Below, in pieces: positions 1 through 12,900 of a stretch of DNA of 64,000 nt (positions within the stretch are counted from its first letter, which is position 1; each line of letters begins with the position of its first letter). The position numbers were made by a program, and so were the translations under genes. The DNA lies in the NCBI GenBank assembly GCA_947179485.1, contig OX359249.1, forward strand, positions 2,976,001 to 3,040,000. Reading direction: 5' to 3'. This stretch comes from Allacma fusca. Lineage: Eukaryota; Arthropoda; Collembola; Symphypleona; Sminthuridae. The notes below the pieces were generated by a model that saw only the letters and a program-made list of their open reading frames with translations, was not told the DNA's origin and made no database searches.

Positions 1-775
1 CTACTTGCATTGAATTTTAAAAGCAAAATGATCTACATGCAGCTTTTCCTAAAAGCAAAATGATCTAGATACAAATTATAATAAAAACAATATAAGTAAA
101 CACATTCTAATGCCGGCGTACAAAAATGCGAGGTATTCCAAGAGGTATTCAAAATCTTTTATACATGCATTTAATTCCCCAATGCCTCCATTTCTTTCTT
201 TCAGTAACATTGAAAAAAAAAAGTTGTCAATTATGATTTAGCATTTGAAAATGATTCCGAATGTTATGATAATGGTGATGATCGTAAAATACGATTTGAA
301 AAAACTCCAGGTTGAGAATTATTAAAGGGAAAACCAATTCAATGTGCACACTAACACATGAGCTTACTGTGATTTTGATTCGTCTTTTAATTCGTCGATT
401 TTAAAATAAATGAATGTTGCAGTTTTAGTAACTAAAAATGTATTAGATGCAATAAGTGAAATTAACTTTAGTTGCCGGAATGATCCTTAGTAATAGCAAA
501 CCCTTCAGACAATATTAACCCACAACCCTAGGTCAATTACAGTCATGGTTAGCCCTTATAAGCCACGTGTCCTCCTTACAGATGCTATTTTTCTCACAAA
601 AAAAAATTGACCAGCACTTAGATCATTTTGCTTTTAAGGAAAATTGTATGTAGATCAGTTTGCTTTTAAAGAGGCTTGCACCCAGTTCATTTTGCCTTTA
701 GGGAAAAAGTTATGTAGATCATTTTGATTCTAATCGATTATGCACCTAGATCATTTTGCCTCTTCACCGACGATA
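1..775. repeat. Fold-back repeat built on an AAAAGCAAAATGATCTA word (left end cut by window)
   Basis: The word AAAAGCAAAATGATCTA occurs twice near the left edge (about 26-45 and 52-68). It recurs in opposite orientation, as variants of TAGATCATTTTGC, four times between about 615 and 760. The right boundary is near CTTCACCGACGATATAA at 763-779, and a related end is seen again at 21300-21318. Inverted arms with a repeated end sequence suggest a non-autonomous transposon. The class is not determined because no target duplication can be tested at the truncated left end. No coding potential is seen inside. Confidence 0.55.
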
Positions 776-3700
776 TAAGCTTTAAGTGTCAGGGATTCCA
801 TATATGAAGTCTGTCTCGGTGGAGTCGCTAATCCAGTTTAATGGAAAAACTAAATCGGTACTTTCAATTACTCGTTAAATACTTGCGTACACAGTAGGAA
901 TTTCGACGGGAAGATTTCTGGCGCTGCTTTGATGGACAACTTGTGTGATGCCTATTGGGGCATAAAGGATCAGCTCAAATGTGTATCTAATCTACCATCA
1001 AGTAATATGCATATACAGATATGGAGCTTGAGACTTAAACCTAGTCCCTCACAGCTCAAAAATCTGTTGCGGAAGTTAATTCCGGAATTATAAGTTCATT
1101 CTACTAATTTTATTTAATGCCAGTAGAGTAAGTATAGGTATAAACATTGTTACATATATCGCGTATTCTTTCTACAAGGAGCAAGATTTGAGTCTTACAG
1201 TGACATGCACTTTTGAGAAAAATTGACTTTGTGGGAAATAGGAATATACCCAAAACTTTTTACCCCTAATGCTGATATACGTATGTACACAGTTTTTTGA
1301 ACTGATTTCCAACGATAGATAATATAAGGGGGACTCTTATAGCTATAGAGCACATTGAATAAGTAGAGTATGCTATTTTAGCATGATATTGTCGGTATGA
1401 GTTGGAGTTAATTTGTAATCTGCATTGTAAACCCAGTCTTACAGGTATGTAATGCACATACATGACATATCTATGTGTTGGTAAATGTTTGTCAAGTTCA
1501 CTTTGAATACAAGCTATTTATAGTTTTATGCTTCTGTCAAAAAAGAAACTTGCTGTTTGGATTATATTCCAAGACAAATAAACTTGATGCTTAAATTCAT
1601 TTTCAGTGACTCATAAACCCCCATTCCAGTTAGCCTAAATTAGAAGTCTTGCAAAAATAAGGAATATAATATTGTAACTATACAATAGGCATTGTTGGGG
1701 AGAGAGATAGAGAGGAGAAATTAGCACATCTGCACCTGGGACTAGTGACAATGGAACTCTGCATAACACTCTGATTATTTTTGTTTACTCATTTTACTTT
1801 TAACTTTTACCAGATTTTATGGGCACCCAAAATATTTCAACCTTACAGTTTATGTGATTGGAAGTCGTTGCTAATTTGGGATTGTAAGCCCCAGTTGGAA
1901 TATAAATGAATAGTGAATGTACTTACATAAATGGCAATAAAAATACATACATTTAGCTTCCAATAATTGCAAGCTAAGCATATGAGCAGTAAAACTATAT
2001 ATCTAGTAATAAATATTGTAGCTAATATCATTGACAGTGAGAGACGTCCTTCCGGAATCCGGACTAACCTTAGTAAGTACAAGTACCACCCTCGAAGTTT
2101 CTTGTTAATCCAGTTTATTGGGACTGTATTTATGTACATACATAAAAGGCATCCAGCAGGCTCCAAACACTCAGTTAGTTAAAATTCATCGTAACTATAA
2201 ATGTGGGTTGGTGTAAGTGCATGATGAGACCTTGAATCTAGGATATGCTTCTAGAAATGATCTACACACATACATATATGGATGGGACTAAACATATAGT
2301 TAGACCTATAGACAATTTTGTATTTATACATTGGAGTAAGGATTAGTAAGTTGTGCTTCAAAAGGAGTAGCCTCCCTCCGTACTTAATAACCCCTCAAGA
2401 GTTGACATTCATGAGTAACGGCTGCTAGGATTGGTGCGGCCTTCCTGGAAACGTACAGGGGCTATAAATATACTCTATCTGTTAAATACAGTAATATACT
2501 AATCACTGTGAATAAGTAAAAGTTTGAAATTTCTGAATTTTTTCGGGCAAAATTTCAGTTTGAGGGGAAAAGTTACCCGGTCAGTTACCCCTTTTCAATG
2601 CTCATAATCAGTGTTGTTTTTAAATATACACTGTTCATAACCTGTTGTAAAATTCTATTAATTCGATGTATGTATGTACGTAGGTGTGCACACATGTGCA
2701 ATCTTGGCTTGAGTGATACCTCGCTGGAACTTCAATAGATCAGCACCCCTGAAAGTAAGGAATAATGATTCTGATGAATCAATTATGTTACAATAATAAA
2801 AATACAGTTCACTCTGACAGTAGGAACACCCCCTAGAAGAAACAAATGTGACCCTCGAATAGGGATTTGCTCTTACAATGAACAAATTTAGTGCTACATT
2901 AGTAAAGGGGAAGGAACATAAATGTTTTTCCTTGCGGGGAAACGGCTCTGGGAGACCTTTTACAGCGGGATTTTACTGTAGTATTTTGTGTTTTGTTGTG
3001 CGATCGTAAGTTAATTCAATGTATGCCTTTATATATCTATTAAATATTATTTTACCTCCAGTTTAAAAAGATGTACTATTGTCGTGAAAGACAATGCCTG
3101 CCAAAGGATACTGATTACCTTTGAAAGCTTCCGAAAAATAATAAGAATTTACTTATGAATATCCTTCTAAACCGATAGATTGTCTCCTTATTGCCTCCAG
3201 ATATTTATTCTAGAGTAAATACGCGTTAGAGATTGTGCAGAGATCTCCTGTCGTAAGAATCATTGTACTGCATTTATCCCTTGATTCAATGCTATTTTTT
3301 TCTTGAAATTGCCTCTCGCCTCCTACCAATTGCAGTGCATCTTACAGGAGTTTACTCATTTCAATTATTCCAACTTTAATACTTAATCTATTCCGGACTC
3401 TACATGATATAAACATAACATGGTGGACAAACTGAGCATACTTTCATCCTAATTGTAAGACTACCCAGTCGGAACACATTCTCTATACAAGAATTGAATT
3501 TCTCGACGCACTGCCGTTTATTAACATTTTATTTTTCTCAATATTAGACGACGAGGATTCTATAAGATGATAAGACTCATAAGAGCCTGAATTGCCAGAA
3601 GTAGACCCACTTCTGCAGAAATAGTATGCTCACATTCAGTACAGTGAGAGAGTGAAAAAAGAGTTTTCATTGGAAACTGGAAATGTCCAAAAATGGTACG

Positions 3701-5602
3701 GTACATGCTACAAGTAACCCCAATCGGGAAGTAGGATATGGGATAATCCAGAATTTACCAGTTTTACCAGAAAGTGCTATTTTACCCAAACCTTCAAGAG
3801 CTCGACTCATCTTGATCCTCAACGTACTTACTCTAATATAAGTATGTAATGTATACCGTTACGAGTGCTACCCTTGACAATGAATCGGTAAATACATAAT
3901 GAGTGTTTATGAATAGTCATTTATGATGATGATCAAACAACATGCAAAAGAGTACATCGAATTTCAAAGGATCTTAGACAGACATCGGAACCATACAGTT
4001 ATGAACCATAAATTTGAATCATTCTTCCTTCATTATGTGATTATACGCATCATTTGTGTTCCACAAATCTGTTTATTACTCTTAACAACCTAACGTCATC
4101 CAAAACTCTCCTCAAGCAACTCCTTCAATGAATGCAGAGGTTTGAGACTGAGACATAACGTGAGGGATACCTTTATGTTGCTCCAGTCTGTCTATATTTA
4201 GTAGGTCATTGGCGTAGCCGCAGCCAGTTATTTGTGTGCATGTCAATTATGTATCTGCTCGACAGGTCAAACTTCGCAAATTACTTTTTAGTTGTGCGGC
4301 AAATACCATTTCCTTGTGGAGGTTACACCTTTGCTTTAATGTGCTAGGAAATCCTTCCAAGTGAAGGATAATGCTTTTAAAAATCCCATGACAGAGAAAA
4401 ACCCTCGATTTAGAGACACAATTATGGACAAATCGTCCGACACAGTCAATCTTTCTGGAAATCTATACTCAGGTGTATTTAATGAAATATGGGTGGCAAC
4501 ATTTTGGTGCTGTGCTTACGATATTCGTGTATAAAAGCACATACACATCGATCTACAAATAAGAAATGCCCGTAAATGAGAATTTACTGTTATAAACTAA
4601 CCATACCAACCCAGTAGTATCTCCTGAACAGTTTTTCTGACATTCTAATTGTGTTAATATAAATATTATTAAAATGGTTACGTGAAAAAAATAATTGAAA
4701 CAGTTTCTCAACATTTACTGCTCGAAATATTATTTATATTAAATATAATTGATTTTTGTGAATGAGATGAGATACTACCTATACAACTATACCCTATACT
4801 CATGGTGCTCAAAGGAGCAGTTTTTACAAAGATTGAATGAAACAAGCAGTACAGATGTACAGATGCATAATTATTTTGATACCTTCATGGGTGTTATTAT
4901 AAGCATGTTTAATTGTGTTGTGACTCCCAAATATGCATGTATGAGTACAAGCTTGAGTGCAGTCCAAATAAATATAAAAACTCTCACTATATTGAAAGTT
5001 TCAGGCACTATGAAACTATCTGGCCGATTGCATATTCGAGGTTCCTAGGTTGGTCTAACAATAAGTCTGAGTACCTCCACTAATTTGAAATATGTATTCC
5101 ACCGGTCCTTTGAATAGAACTACTGAACACACTAATCGCTAGCTCGTACTTCAAAATACCCCTAAATAAGAAAAAATAATACTTTATCATTTAAACGAAT
5201 AGTAGATATAACAATGGATTGCATTGATTGTAACCTCCAAGTTCAATAGGTACTTACAGTAATTATACGGGGTTATTTTGCATAGCAGAAATATAGGTCA
5301 ATTCAAAATTCAAAATTTTAACCCAATTATCTCAAACATAAAAATTTTTCCTAAAACAAGCCTAATTTTGAGTAATTGTAGGAATGACTGTGTAGTAGAT
5401 AATAAATTACAACCTTAAATTAAATGAATCCTAGTAACTTCGACAATTTTGAGTGAAATCTTGTCTTGATAAACTACTCGCTAAATTTCCTTTCCTCTTG
5501 TGGGCCTCATTGTGACCCCAAGATTCAGTGCTCTCAGTTAGACATCATTACTTACTCTTTACTCATAATTTTGTGTCTCATGATGTCCAGTCTTTGTTAT
5601 TA
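776..5602. other. Long non-coding stretch, no gene recognised
   Basis: Only short open frames of about 100 codons or fewer occur on either strand. They have no recognisable domain and no plausible splice-linked partners. The sequence is AT-rich unique-looking DNA with scattered CATACATA-type microsatellite tracts (for example near 2270 and 2665). I see no RNA gene or clear transposon ends here. Confidence 0.5.
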
Positions 5603-6215
5603 AATCCAGAACGCTGTCAATGCATGATACCTTCATCAGTTTAATTAATTGTATGTCTGAAATGTGTTGGTGCACCCCAAAGTTACACATACTCTACTTA
5701 CTCTCCTACCCAAAGTTAGAATTTAATCGTGGCAGTTAAAAGATGATGCTGACCATATTAGCCAAACTGTACTAATATTCAAAGGCGTACGCAATAAGCA
5801 AGTGGTAGTTGATTCGAATTAACCATACATATTCCAGTATGTCAGACAGTAACTTGTTGGTAACTTGTTTAACATTACGGTATTTCTTTTTTAATTTTTT
5901 CTGCTTTGTAATCTAAAATGGCATTTGATTTTTACATAATTAATTTTTAATAATTAAAATGTTTAATAATTAAAAATAAAATTGTAAAAGGATTAAGTTG
6001 CAGTAACACTTGGTTACTATAACTTAAGCCTGTCCAAGTAAAAAAAAGAATAGAGGTTCATATTTCTTTCATTCAAGCAAAATAATAATTGCTTTAAAAT
6101 AAAAATCAAAGCATTTTTTTGAAGAATGAAAAAAATTAACCTTCATGCTTCAACAACTACTGTCATACGTAAGTGACGAATGCCATCAAGACGACCTATT
6201 TCAAATCAGTATATA
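5603..6215. repeat. Dispersed repeat X, copy 1
   Basis: This segment shares a long ordered series of landmarks with copies at about 7775-8330 and 9023-9540. The landmarks are a GCTRTCAATGCATGATA start, an ATTAATTGTATGTCTGA block, CATATTAGCC, the 15-mer TATTCAAAGGCGTAC (5776-5790 here), a TTGTTTAGCATT-type block, GCCTGTCCAAGTAAA, and a short AT-rich hairpin flanked by TTCATTC and GAATGAA. Divergence between copies looks substantial. No open frame is conserved, so this is probably an old non-autonomous element. Class unknown. Confidence 0.65.
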
Positions 6216-7137
6216 GGATGTGACAATATAAATTGTACTAGCAATCAAGCCATCCGCCAAGGCGGATGGGATGTCTCGCAGCAATGAATTTTAATAATAA
6301 TTTGAATGAAACAATAATGTTAATATACAAATACCCTAGAAGTTTAATTTTTTATTACACAGAATTATTACATAAAATCCCAAAATAGGTAAATAATCTT
6401 AGCATGAATACGATAAATAAAGGTTATACAGGGTGGTTTGAAACGGTAATAATTATTAAATTTTACGCTGATCAAATGTTTGTCAGTCTTTAAATTTAAT
6501 AAGTTGTTTTAAATTTTTGGCTTTGAAATTGTCCTTGGCAACTTTGCTAAAATTATTAGAATTGATTTCAAAATATTTGAATGAACGTTTTTATTCAAGG
6601 AAAACAAATGTTTCTGCATTATGTCGCTAATATTTTTTGCAAGAAAGGATGTAACTACTTCTTTAGCGTTTCAGTCTTCCAGTGTAATTTCAATATATTC
6701 ATAACAGCGACACTTTCTCGCTAAAGTAGAGCACCGGTTACGAATTATTTTTATAATCGTATATGTTAATTATTAGTACGGTTAAATGAGCCAGTCAAGA
6801 ACATGCACGTAAGTTTAGGCTACCTTTTGGAGGTCTGTTCACATGGACGTGAAACATTAAAATTTAATAATTAATTACTTGCTCCATTTTTTACCACGAA
6901 AGGGTAAAATTTTTTGAACCATCCAGAACGCTATCAATGCATGGCAGCTACATTATTTTATCGTTAGAATTGGCCACAAAATAATTGAATGAACGCTTTG
7001 ATTCTAGGAAAAGACGCGTTTCAACTTCAACATTAAATTTTATACATTACGTTGGACGCTATGGGTTTCGGGATGAAAAATCATCTCATTCCCAGATACA
7101 AACAATGAACTATTTCGAGCAGCAGTTGAAGTAGAGA
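6216..7137. other. Diverged repeat-like DNA between repeat X copies
   Basis: Part of this stretch (about 6790-6950) resembles 7640-7800: both have a block like CATGCACGTAA, then GGAGRT, then a GGACGWGAAACATT block, then AAGGGTTAAAA, then TTTTGAACCATCCAG. The region is therefore a partial, older duplication of what lies left of repeat X copy 2. A short perfect hairpin CCATCCGCC/GGCGGATGG lies at about 6249-6268. No gene is seen. Confidence 0.45.
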
Positions 7138-7573
7138 AAATTAATAGCTAAAAAAGCTTAAACAGAGAAGTCGCTTTTGCGCCCTCAAAAGTTGAAAACA
7201 AGTTTACTGGTAGATGCTGTCAGAATAAATCAAACTGGTTTATTGAAAATGATGAAAACTCTTGAAATGACGAAAAGCAACGCCACGATGGATACTTTCT
7301 CCTTGAATACTCTTTCAATAGTATTATTAATTAACCATTTCCATCTTACATCTCAAATTTGATAGTAATAATAATTGCAAACCAACTTTTTCCCGGCTAT
7401 TTCTGCATCAGTGACAATTATGTGGTGGCGTTGCTTTTCGTCATTTCAAGAGTTTTCATCATTTTCAATAAACCAGTTTGATTTATTCTGACAGCATCTA
7501 CCAGTAAACTTGTTTTCAACTTTTGAGGGCGCAAAAGCGACTTCTCTGTTTAAGCTTTTTTAGCTATTAATTT
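7138..7573. repeat. Perfect 149-bp inverted repeat with 138-bp spacer
   Basis: The left arm (7138-7286) and right arm (7425-7573) are exact reverse complements by eye over all 149 positions. The spacer is 7287-7424. Any transcript crossing the region would fold into a long, fully paired hairpin. The arms show no protein domain and their ends lack an obvious target duplication. The lack of any mismatch points to a very recent inverted duplication, ongoing gene conversion, or selection on the hairpin. An assembly artefact from a single-molecule palindrome is also possible. Confidence 0.85.
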
Positions 7574-8330
7574 ATTTCGACCTTTTGGACTTGTGAAACT
7601 AGCCTTGCAGGAAGATTTCAGACAATAATGATTTTTGCCAGTGAAGTATATGCACGTAACTGTTGGCTAATTTTTGGAGATTTTGTTTGCTTGGACGAGA
7701 AACATTCAAACTTGGCTTATAAAAATTGATTATTTACTTGAATTTAATCCACAAAAGGGTTAAAACGTTTTGAACCATCCAGGGTGCTATCAATGCATGA
7801 TAGCTACATCATTTTAATTAATGTCGGACATATGTTAATGGACCCCAAAGGAAATCTTATACTGTACTTACTCTCTTATCCGAAGTTATAATTTATGCTT
7901 GGTGGTTAAAAGTTAATGACTGATCATATTAGCCACACTTTACTAAATATTCAAAGGCGTACAAAAAAAGTTAATTTATTCGAATTTATTTACCATTCAA
8001 ATTACAAGATGCAAGATTTGCTAACTTGTTTAGCATTGCAGTATTTCTTTTCTATCTTTTTTCTTTTTTGTACTCTAAAATGGCATTACTTTTTGTTGAC
8101 TTGGACAGGACTAACAATAAGTTGTATAAAACTTGGTTACTGTAATTTAAACTTACCCAAGTAAACAAAAAACGAATGTTAAAAAAGAATAACGATTCAT
8201 TGTTTTCTTGCATTCGTGCAAAAAATTCTTAATAATAAAAATAATTTTTTTTGCACGAATGAAAGTTGAAAAAATGAACCCGTATGTTTAACATGTCATG
8301 TACACAGGTGACCTGTAATCCAAATCAAGG
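7574..8330. repeat. Dispersed repeat X, copy 2, with left-side extension
   Basis: The copy proper runs from about 7775 to 8330 and carries TATTCAAAGGCGTAC at 7948-7962. Its left extension (about 7640-7774) matches 6790-6930, so the repeat unit may be longer than the part shared by all three copies. A small hairpin near 8205-8270 (TTGCATTCGTGCAAAAAA against TTTTTTGCACGAATGAAAG) is the same feature seen in copies 1 and 3. No conserved reading frame. Confidence 0.6.
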
Positions 8331-9022
8331 GTTCAACTAATATTTAAGGGGTGATCCCTTAAAGATCGCATCACCAAAATTTTACAGTAACATCCTAGTT
8401 CTAAAAAGCGTCTCACAATAAGTTTTCATGCGTTTCTGATTAGCGGAACACCCTCAAATATTTTCCAATGTTAAATGAACGGTCACCATGCAACTTAAAT
8501 TCGCCATTTGCCTCCAATTTTTGTTTATTTTTCCGAAGCGCTCTTCGACTTCAAGTGTTACAGGAACACAAAAATTCATGGAGATTCACAATGATCTCCC
8601 ATTGACTTTAAGCTTTTGATATCAGAAATACATCAATCTGTTCAGGAGATATCCAGGAAAGCCACTTTTTGAGGTATGGGTGAAAGCATAGAGGTTGCTT
8701 TTTTAAGGATTCTGGACAGACCTGGGCATGCACGCAGACATGGGCGCGTAACCTTTAAAAGCAACTTCTCAAAAATAATAATTTTATTTTCTACATCAAT
8801 CTTCAGTCTGCAACTGACCATTCACACAGTCAGTCGCGAGTCATCTTTCGTTGTTTGCGCTGCACTGACGAGTCCCAACTAGGACGAAACACCGGTGTCT
8901 GCAGCTAACAAGGTTCTGGTTTTGACCACTGATTGTGAACTCCAGATTTCAACCATTTTTGGAAACAGTTGTTTCTATAATTCTATCACATATTCAGTTT
9001 AATATTTAAATTATTATTACAT
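8331..9022. other. No gene recognised
   Basis: Only a 68-codon open frame (8676-8882) without recognisable features is present. No repeat boundaries are visible. Confidence 0.4.
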
Positions 9023-9540
9023 TTTAATTAATTGTATGTCTGACATATGCTGATGGACGATTCACCCAAAGTTAGAATTTAATCGTGGTGGTTAAAAGAT
9101 TATGACTGATCATATTAGCCTGGCTGTGCTAAATATTCAAAGGCGTACATAATAAGCTAGTCGTAATTGATTTAAATTAACCATACAAATTCCAAGATGC
9201 AAGATAATATCTTTGTTGGTAACTTTTGTTTAGCATTGCGGTATTTCATTTCTCATTTTATTTTTTGCAATCTAAAATGGAGTTATTTTTTGTTGACTTG
9301 GACAGGATGTAGAAGCACTTGGTTACTATAACTTAAGCCTGTCCAAGTAAACCAAATAAAGAATTATTGTCAATTTTTTCTTTCATTCGAGCAAATAAAT
9401 GCTTTAAAATAAAAATCAGACTTTTTTTTGCTTGAATGAAAAAAAATGAGCCGCTATGCTTCAACATGTCATGTACATAAGTGACGACTGCCATCATCGC
9501 CATCTTGACAATCACTTTCAAATTAGTATAACGGAAAATC
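9023..9540. repeat. Dispersed repeat X, copy 3
   Basis: Landmark order is the same as in copies 1 and 2, with TATTCAAAGGCGTAC at 9133-9147, GCCTGTCCAAGTAAAC near 9335 and the TTCATTCGAGC/GCTTGAATGAA hairpin near 9390-9445. It ends about 400 bp upstream of the Cys-rich gene, so it lies in that gene's 5' flank. Confidence 0.6.
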
Positions 9541-9931
9541 AGAGTCTTCAACATTTTGAACTTTGGCTTTGAAAGAAACAAATTCGGCTATTTTAGTATA
9601 GGTTACTGTACACTGAATTCTCAACTCACCAATGTTACCATGAACTAATATTTGTGCTTGGTGCTTGGTGCTGTTGGTTATTAAAAATGAAGATCTAAAA
9701 GCGAAATTTTTGATGGAAACCCTGCGTGTGAATGTAAATATGAGCCGATAAGATCAAAGAATATTGATACTACTAAATTTTGTGTGGATATAAATGTAAA
9801 TTATAGCTGGATAATTCTACAGCACATGTAAATCAATATTAGGGTTGTCTCTATTTAATTGAAAAAATTACGATTGTGGAACATTTTGGTGGGATAATAT
9901 AAGTACAGTAGTTTATAAGCAAGATTCCGAT

Positions 9932-12900
9932 ATGGCGAATACCCAGAAAAGAATTATAATGCCGCCACTCTGCTTGCCGCCAGGGTGTCCACCTCCATGT
10001 TGTCTGCCGCAGTGTTGCCCTCCTCAATGTTGTCCGCCTCAGTGCTGCCCTCCTCAATGTTGTCAGCCTCAATGTTGTCCGCCCCAGTGCTGCCCTCCAC
10101 AATACTGTCCGCCACAGTGCTGCCCTCCGTGTTTCCCACCACAATGTTGTCAACCGCCAGGCTGTCCATCGCCACCATGTTGTCCCAAGGGCCCGTGCTG
10201 TCCACCCCCACCACCCTGCTGTCCACCTCCCTGTTGTCCTCCAAGCTGCGACCCTTGCAAGTCAAAGTGTGGTTGTTGTGGGGGAAGAAATACGATAATT
10301 TGTGTACCGAAGTAAAGAACAAATTAGCATTGTAAACCATTTCTTCCAACTGTTTAAATAACCAGTAGCCATTGCTAAACCAAATATATTAAAGATATTT
10401 GATTTTGCGGTACTTCCAGAGGTTGCCCACCACCATGCTGTAACCCATGCTGCTCACCATGTTGCTCTCCGTGCTGTCCTCCCTGTTGCTGCTGTCCCTC
10501 GCCATGTTGTAACCCTTGCGACCCCTGTTGTTCGGACAAGCCCGCTTCCTTTAACAACTGCAACTTTTACTGTTCTGAACTGCCGAAAGGTTTCGGAGCA
10601 AATGGCGGATGCAATAACTTCTACAAACATCCGTGCTGCCCTCCAACAGATGATTGTTGCCCACCTGACGACTGTTGTCCACCTGACGACTTCTGCCCTC
10701 CAACCCCACCTTTTTGCAGCGGAAATAACCGCGCCGCAGGAGATGATCAGATGGCTCCAGTTCCCAGAAGAGATCGCAAGCCTGGGAGGAAGGGAAGAAC
10801 AAGCGGTTGGCATTCCCGTCAAAGAAGTCCTTATGGTCAGTCCAGATCACCCACCCCCTATAGGCACCACTCCTTATGTAACCCCTACTACGGAGAGCCA
10901 GGGTTGGGCAAGGTTTGCAAAGGTGCGTCCGGTAGCGGCCCCATCTATAATGAAATTAGTCACAGGAACATGTCAGAGCGGTCGTCTCCAAGTTTCACAA
11001 AATCTAGGAGCGGTCACCGACATTCCGGGCATAGGAAAAATGGTCATAGGTTTTCGAAAAGGAAATCTAAAGAACTGAAAGAAATGATAGAAGACTTCTG
11101 TAACGAGTCAGTATCTGGAAGACTAGCACTCCCACAGACCAAAAGCGCGGGGCAGTGCACCTCTCCAGAGCGCACGGCAGTGCGTAGTGCAGGTGTGGAA
11201 GCGCGTTTGTCAGAGCATTTAGAATGCATGAAGTGGACAGATGGAGCTTCAACTCCTTTGAAAATAACAGGCAAAGGTCAAAAATCGCACAGTAAATCAA
11301 AACATGACCCGTACGCGTGTCAGAAACTAAAATCCCCGCTTCAGATAAAAATCATTGGGACACATGGTGATGGATCAGAAATAAAAAGATTGCAAATAAA
11401 AACTATTGAGCGCTTGGTCTTTCCAGTGCGCAGGGGACGGAGCACAGCTCGAAAACATATGCGTGACTATGGACAAAAACTAGACTGCAGCACAAGAGAT
11501 GACGATGCTAAGCAATCAAGTTCAAGATCGGATTATAAAGACAGGCAAAAGCTACCCCATTCAGAGCCTTGTCCAGGAAATTTAGCGCTACTTGAATGCC
11601 TGCCAGAAATGACTGCAAAGAAAGAAACCCCAGTTAGTACGCTTCAGTTATTTGGACCACATTGCCCCCAAACAGCCAGTAGCTTCATGGTTAGCTTACC
11701 CGTGACAGTGACACCTGGTGGCGATGGCCTTACCCATGCTCGAAGTGCCGATGGTCGTCTGGATAAGAAATCATCTATTATTAGAAGAGCTCGGTCATTT
11801 GAGTCCGTTAGACAAATCGAAAATTTTTATAGATTAATTAAACGCGAAAGTAAGATTCCCCCGAAAACGGCAGCTGACTGTAGCATGGAGAAGTCTCTTA
11901 AACCGATTTACCAGACCATGAAAAATTCAAGAATCGATAAGATTATTCAGCAACAATTCTGCGTCATGACGGTGCAAATCGACAAGCCCAAATCAAAAAA
12001 ACAGACCACAAATCCGAATCCAGTCATTACGGTTCCCCCAGTATCTGGAACAGCACCTGAAAATATTAGCAACAGATCAGAAAATGCTAACCCTCTAATT
12101 CTAAGAAATACGGATCGATACATTAATGATTCCATACCATCAAATCAAGAGAGGGAAAGTAAACTTCAGACACCAGTGGGTAATCCCAGCCCTTTCGGGA
12201 GAGGTATCACTTCTGGCTTGGACTCGAATTCGTCAACCCCTAATGTTTCTCCCTCATGGGAATCCTATCCATTCAAATACCAAGATGATGACGATGGAGC
12301 TAAATTTTTTCCTAAATATGACTACGGAGTCACTGGATCACCTTCCCCCACACCATCTTCAATTCAGCAGTATCGTTGTAAATCTCGCAACCAAGCTAAT
12401 AATAAGCATCAGACCAAAACGGAGTCAACTTCTGATAATTATCCTGAAAGTACAAGTAATACACCTACAAAGCCCCTGACCGTTAATAATGATCCCCCAG
12501 TTAGTTCCAGGAGGCCAGGGACCTACGTTTTAAATGAAACAGAATCTTTTCTTTCCACCGAACAGAAATTATACGAGTCATTCAAAAATACATCAACAAA
12601 AAATGATGACCCATATATTAAAACTACTAATACTGGAAGTACTGTCCCTAGCACGACTTATGCAAAATTTAAGCCTCCAAAATCTGCCAGGCTGAAAATC
12701 GCCCCACCGCGACCACCACCCCCAATGTTACCAAGATATAATACTAATCTTCAGCTTAATAGACCTGATTCAAATGTCAACAGAAATGACCCGCAAAATA
12801 ACGATACTTTGCCAACCATTAATAATCATCTCGAGTCTGAATTTAGATACCCCGAAATTAGTAGACAGTACCTTCAAAGTGAGAACCGATTGCCACAAAT

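Noticed and set aside
7177..7362. Open frame across the left arm of the inverted repeat
   Set aside because: The arm's perfect inverted copy, lack of an ATG at the stated start and absence of any domain make coding unlikely.
9954..10349. Long antisense and out-of-frame open frames over the CCPPQ repeats
   Set aside because: They are translations of the same short-period repeat in other frames; only the Cys frame connects in phase to the long downstream exon.
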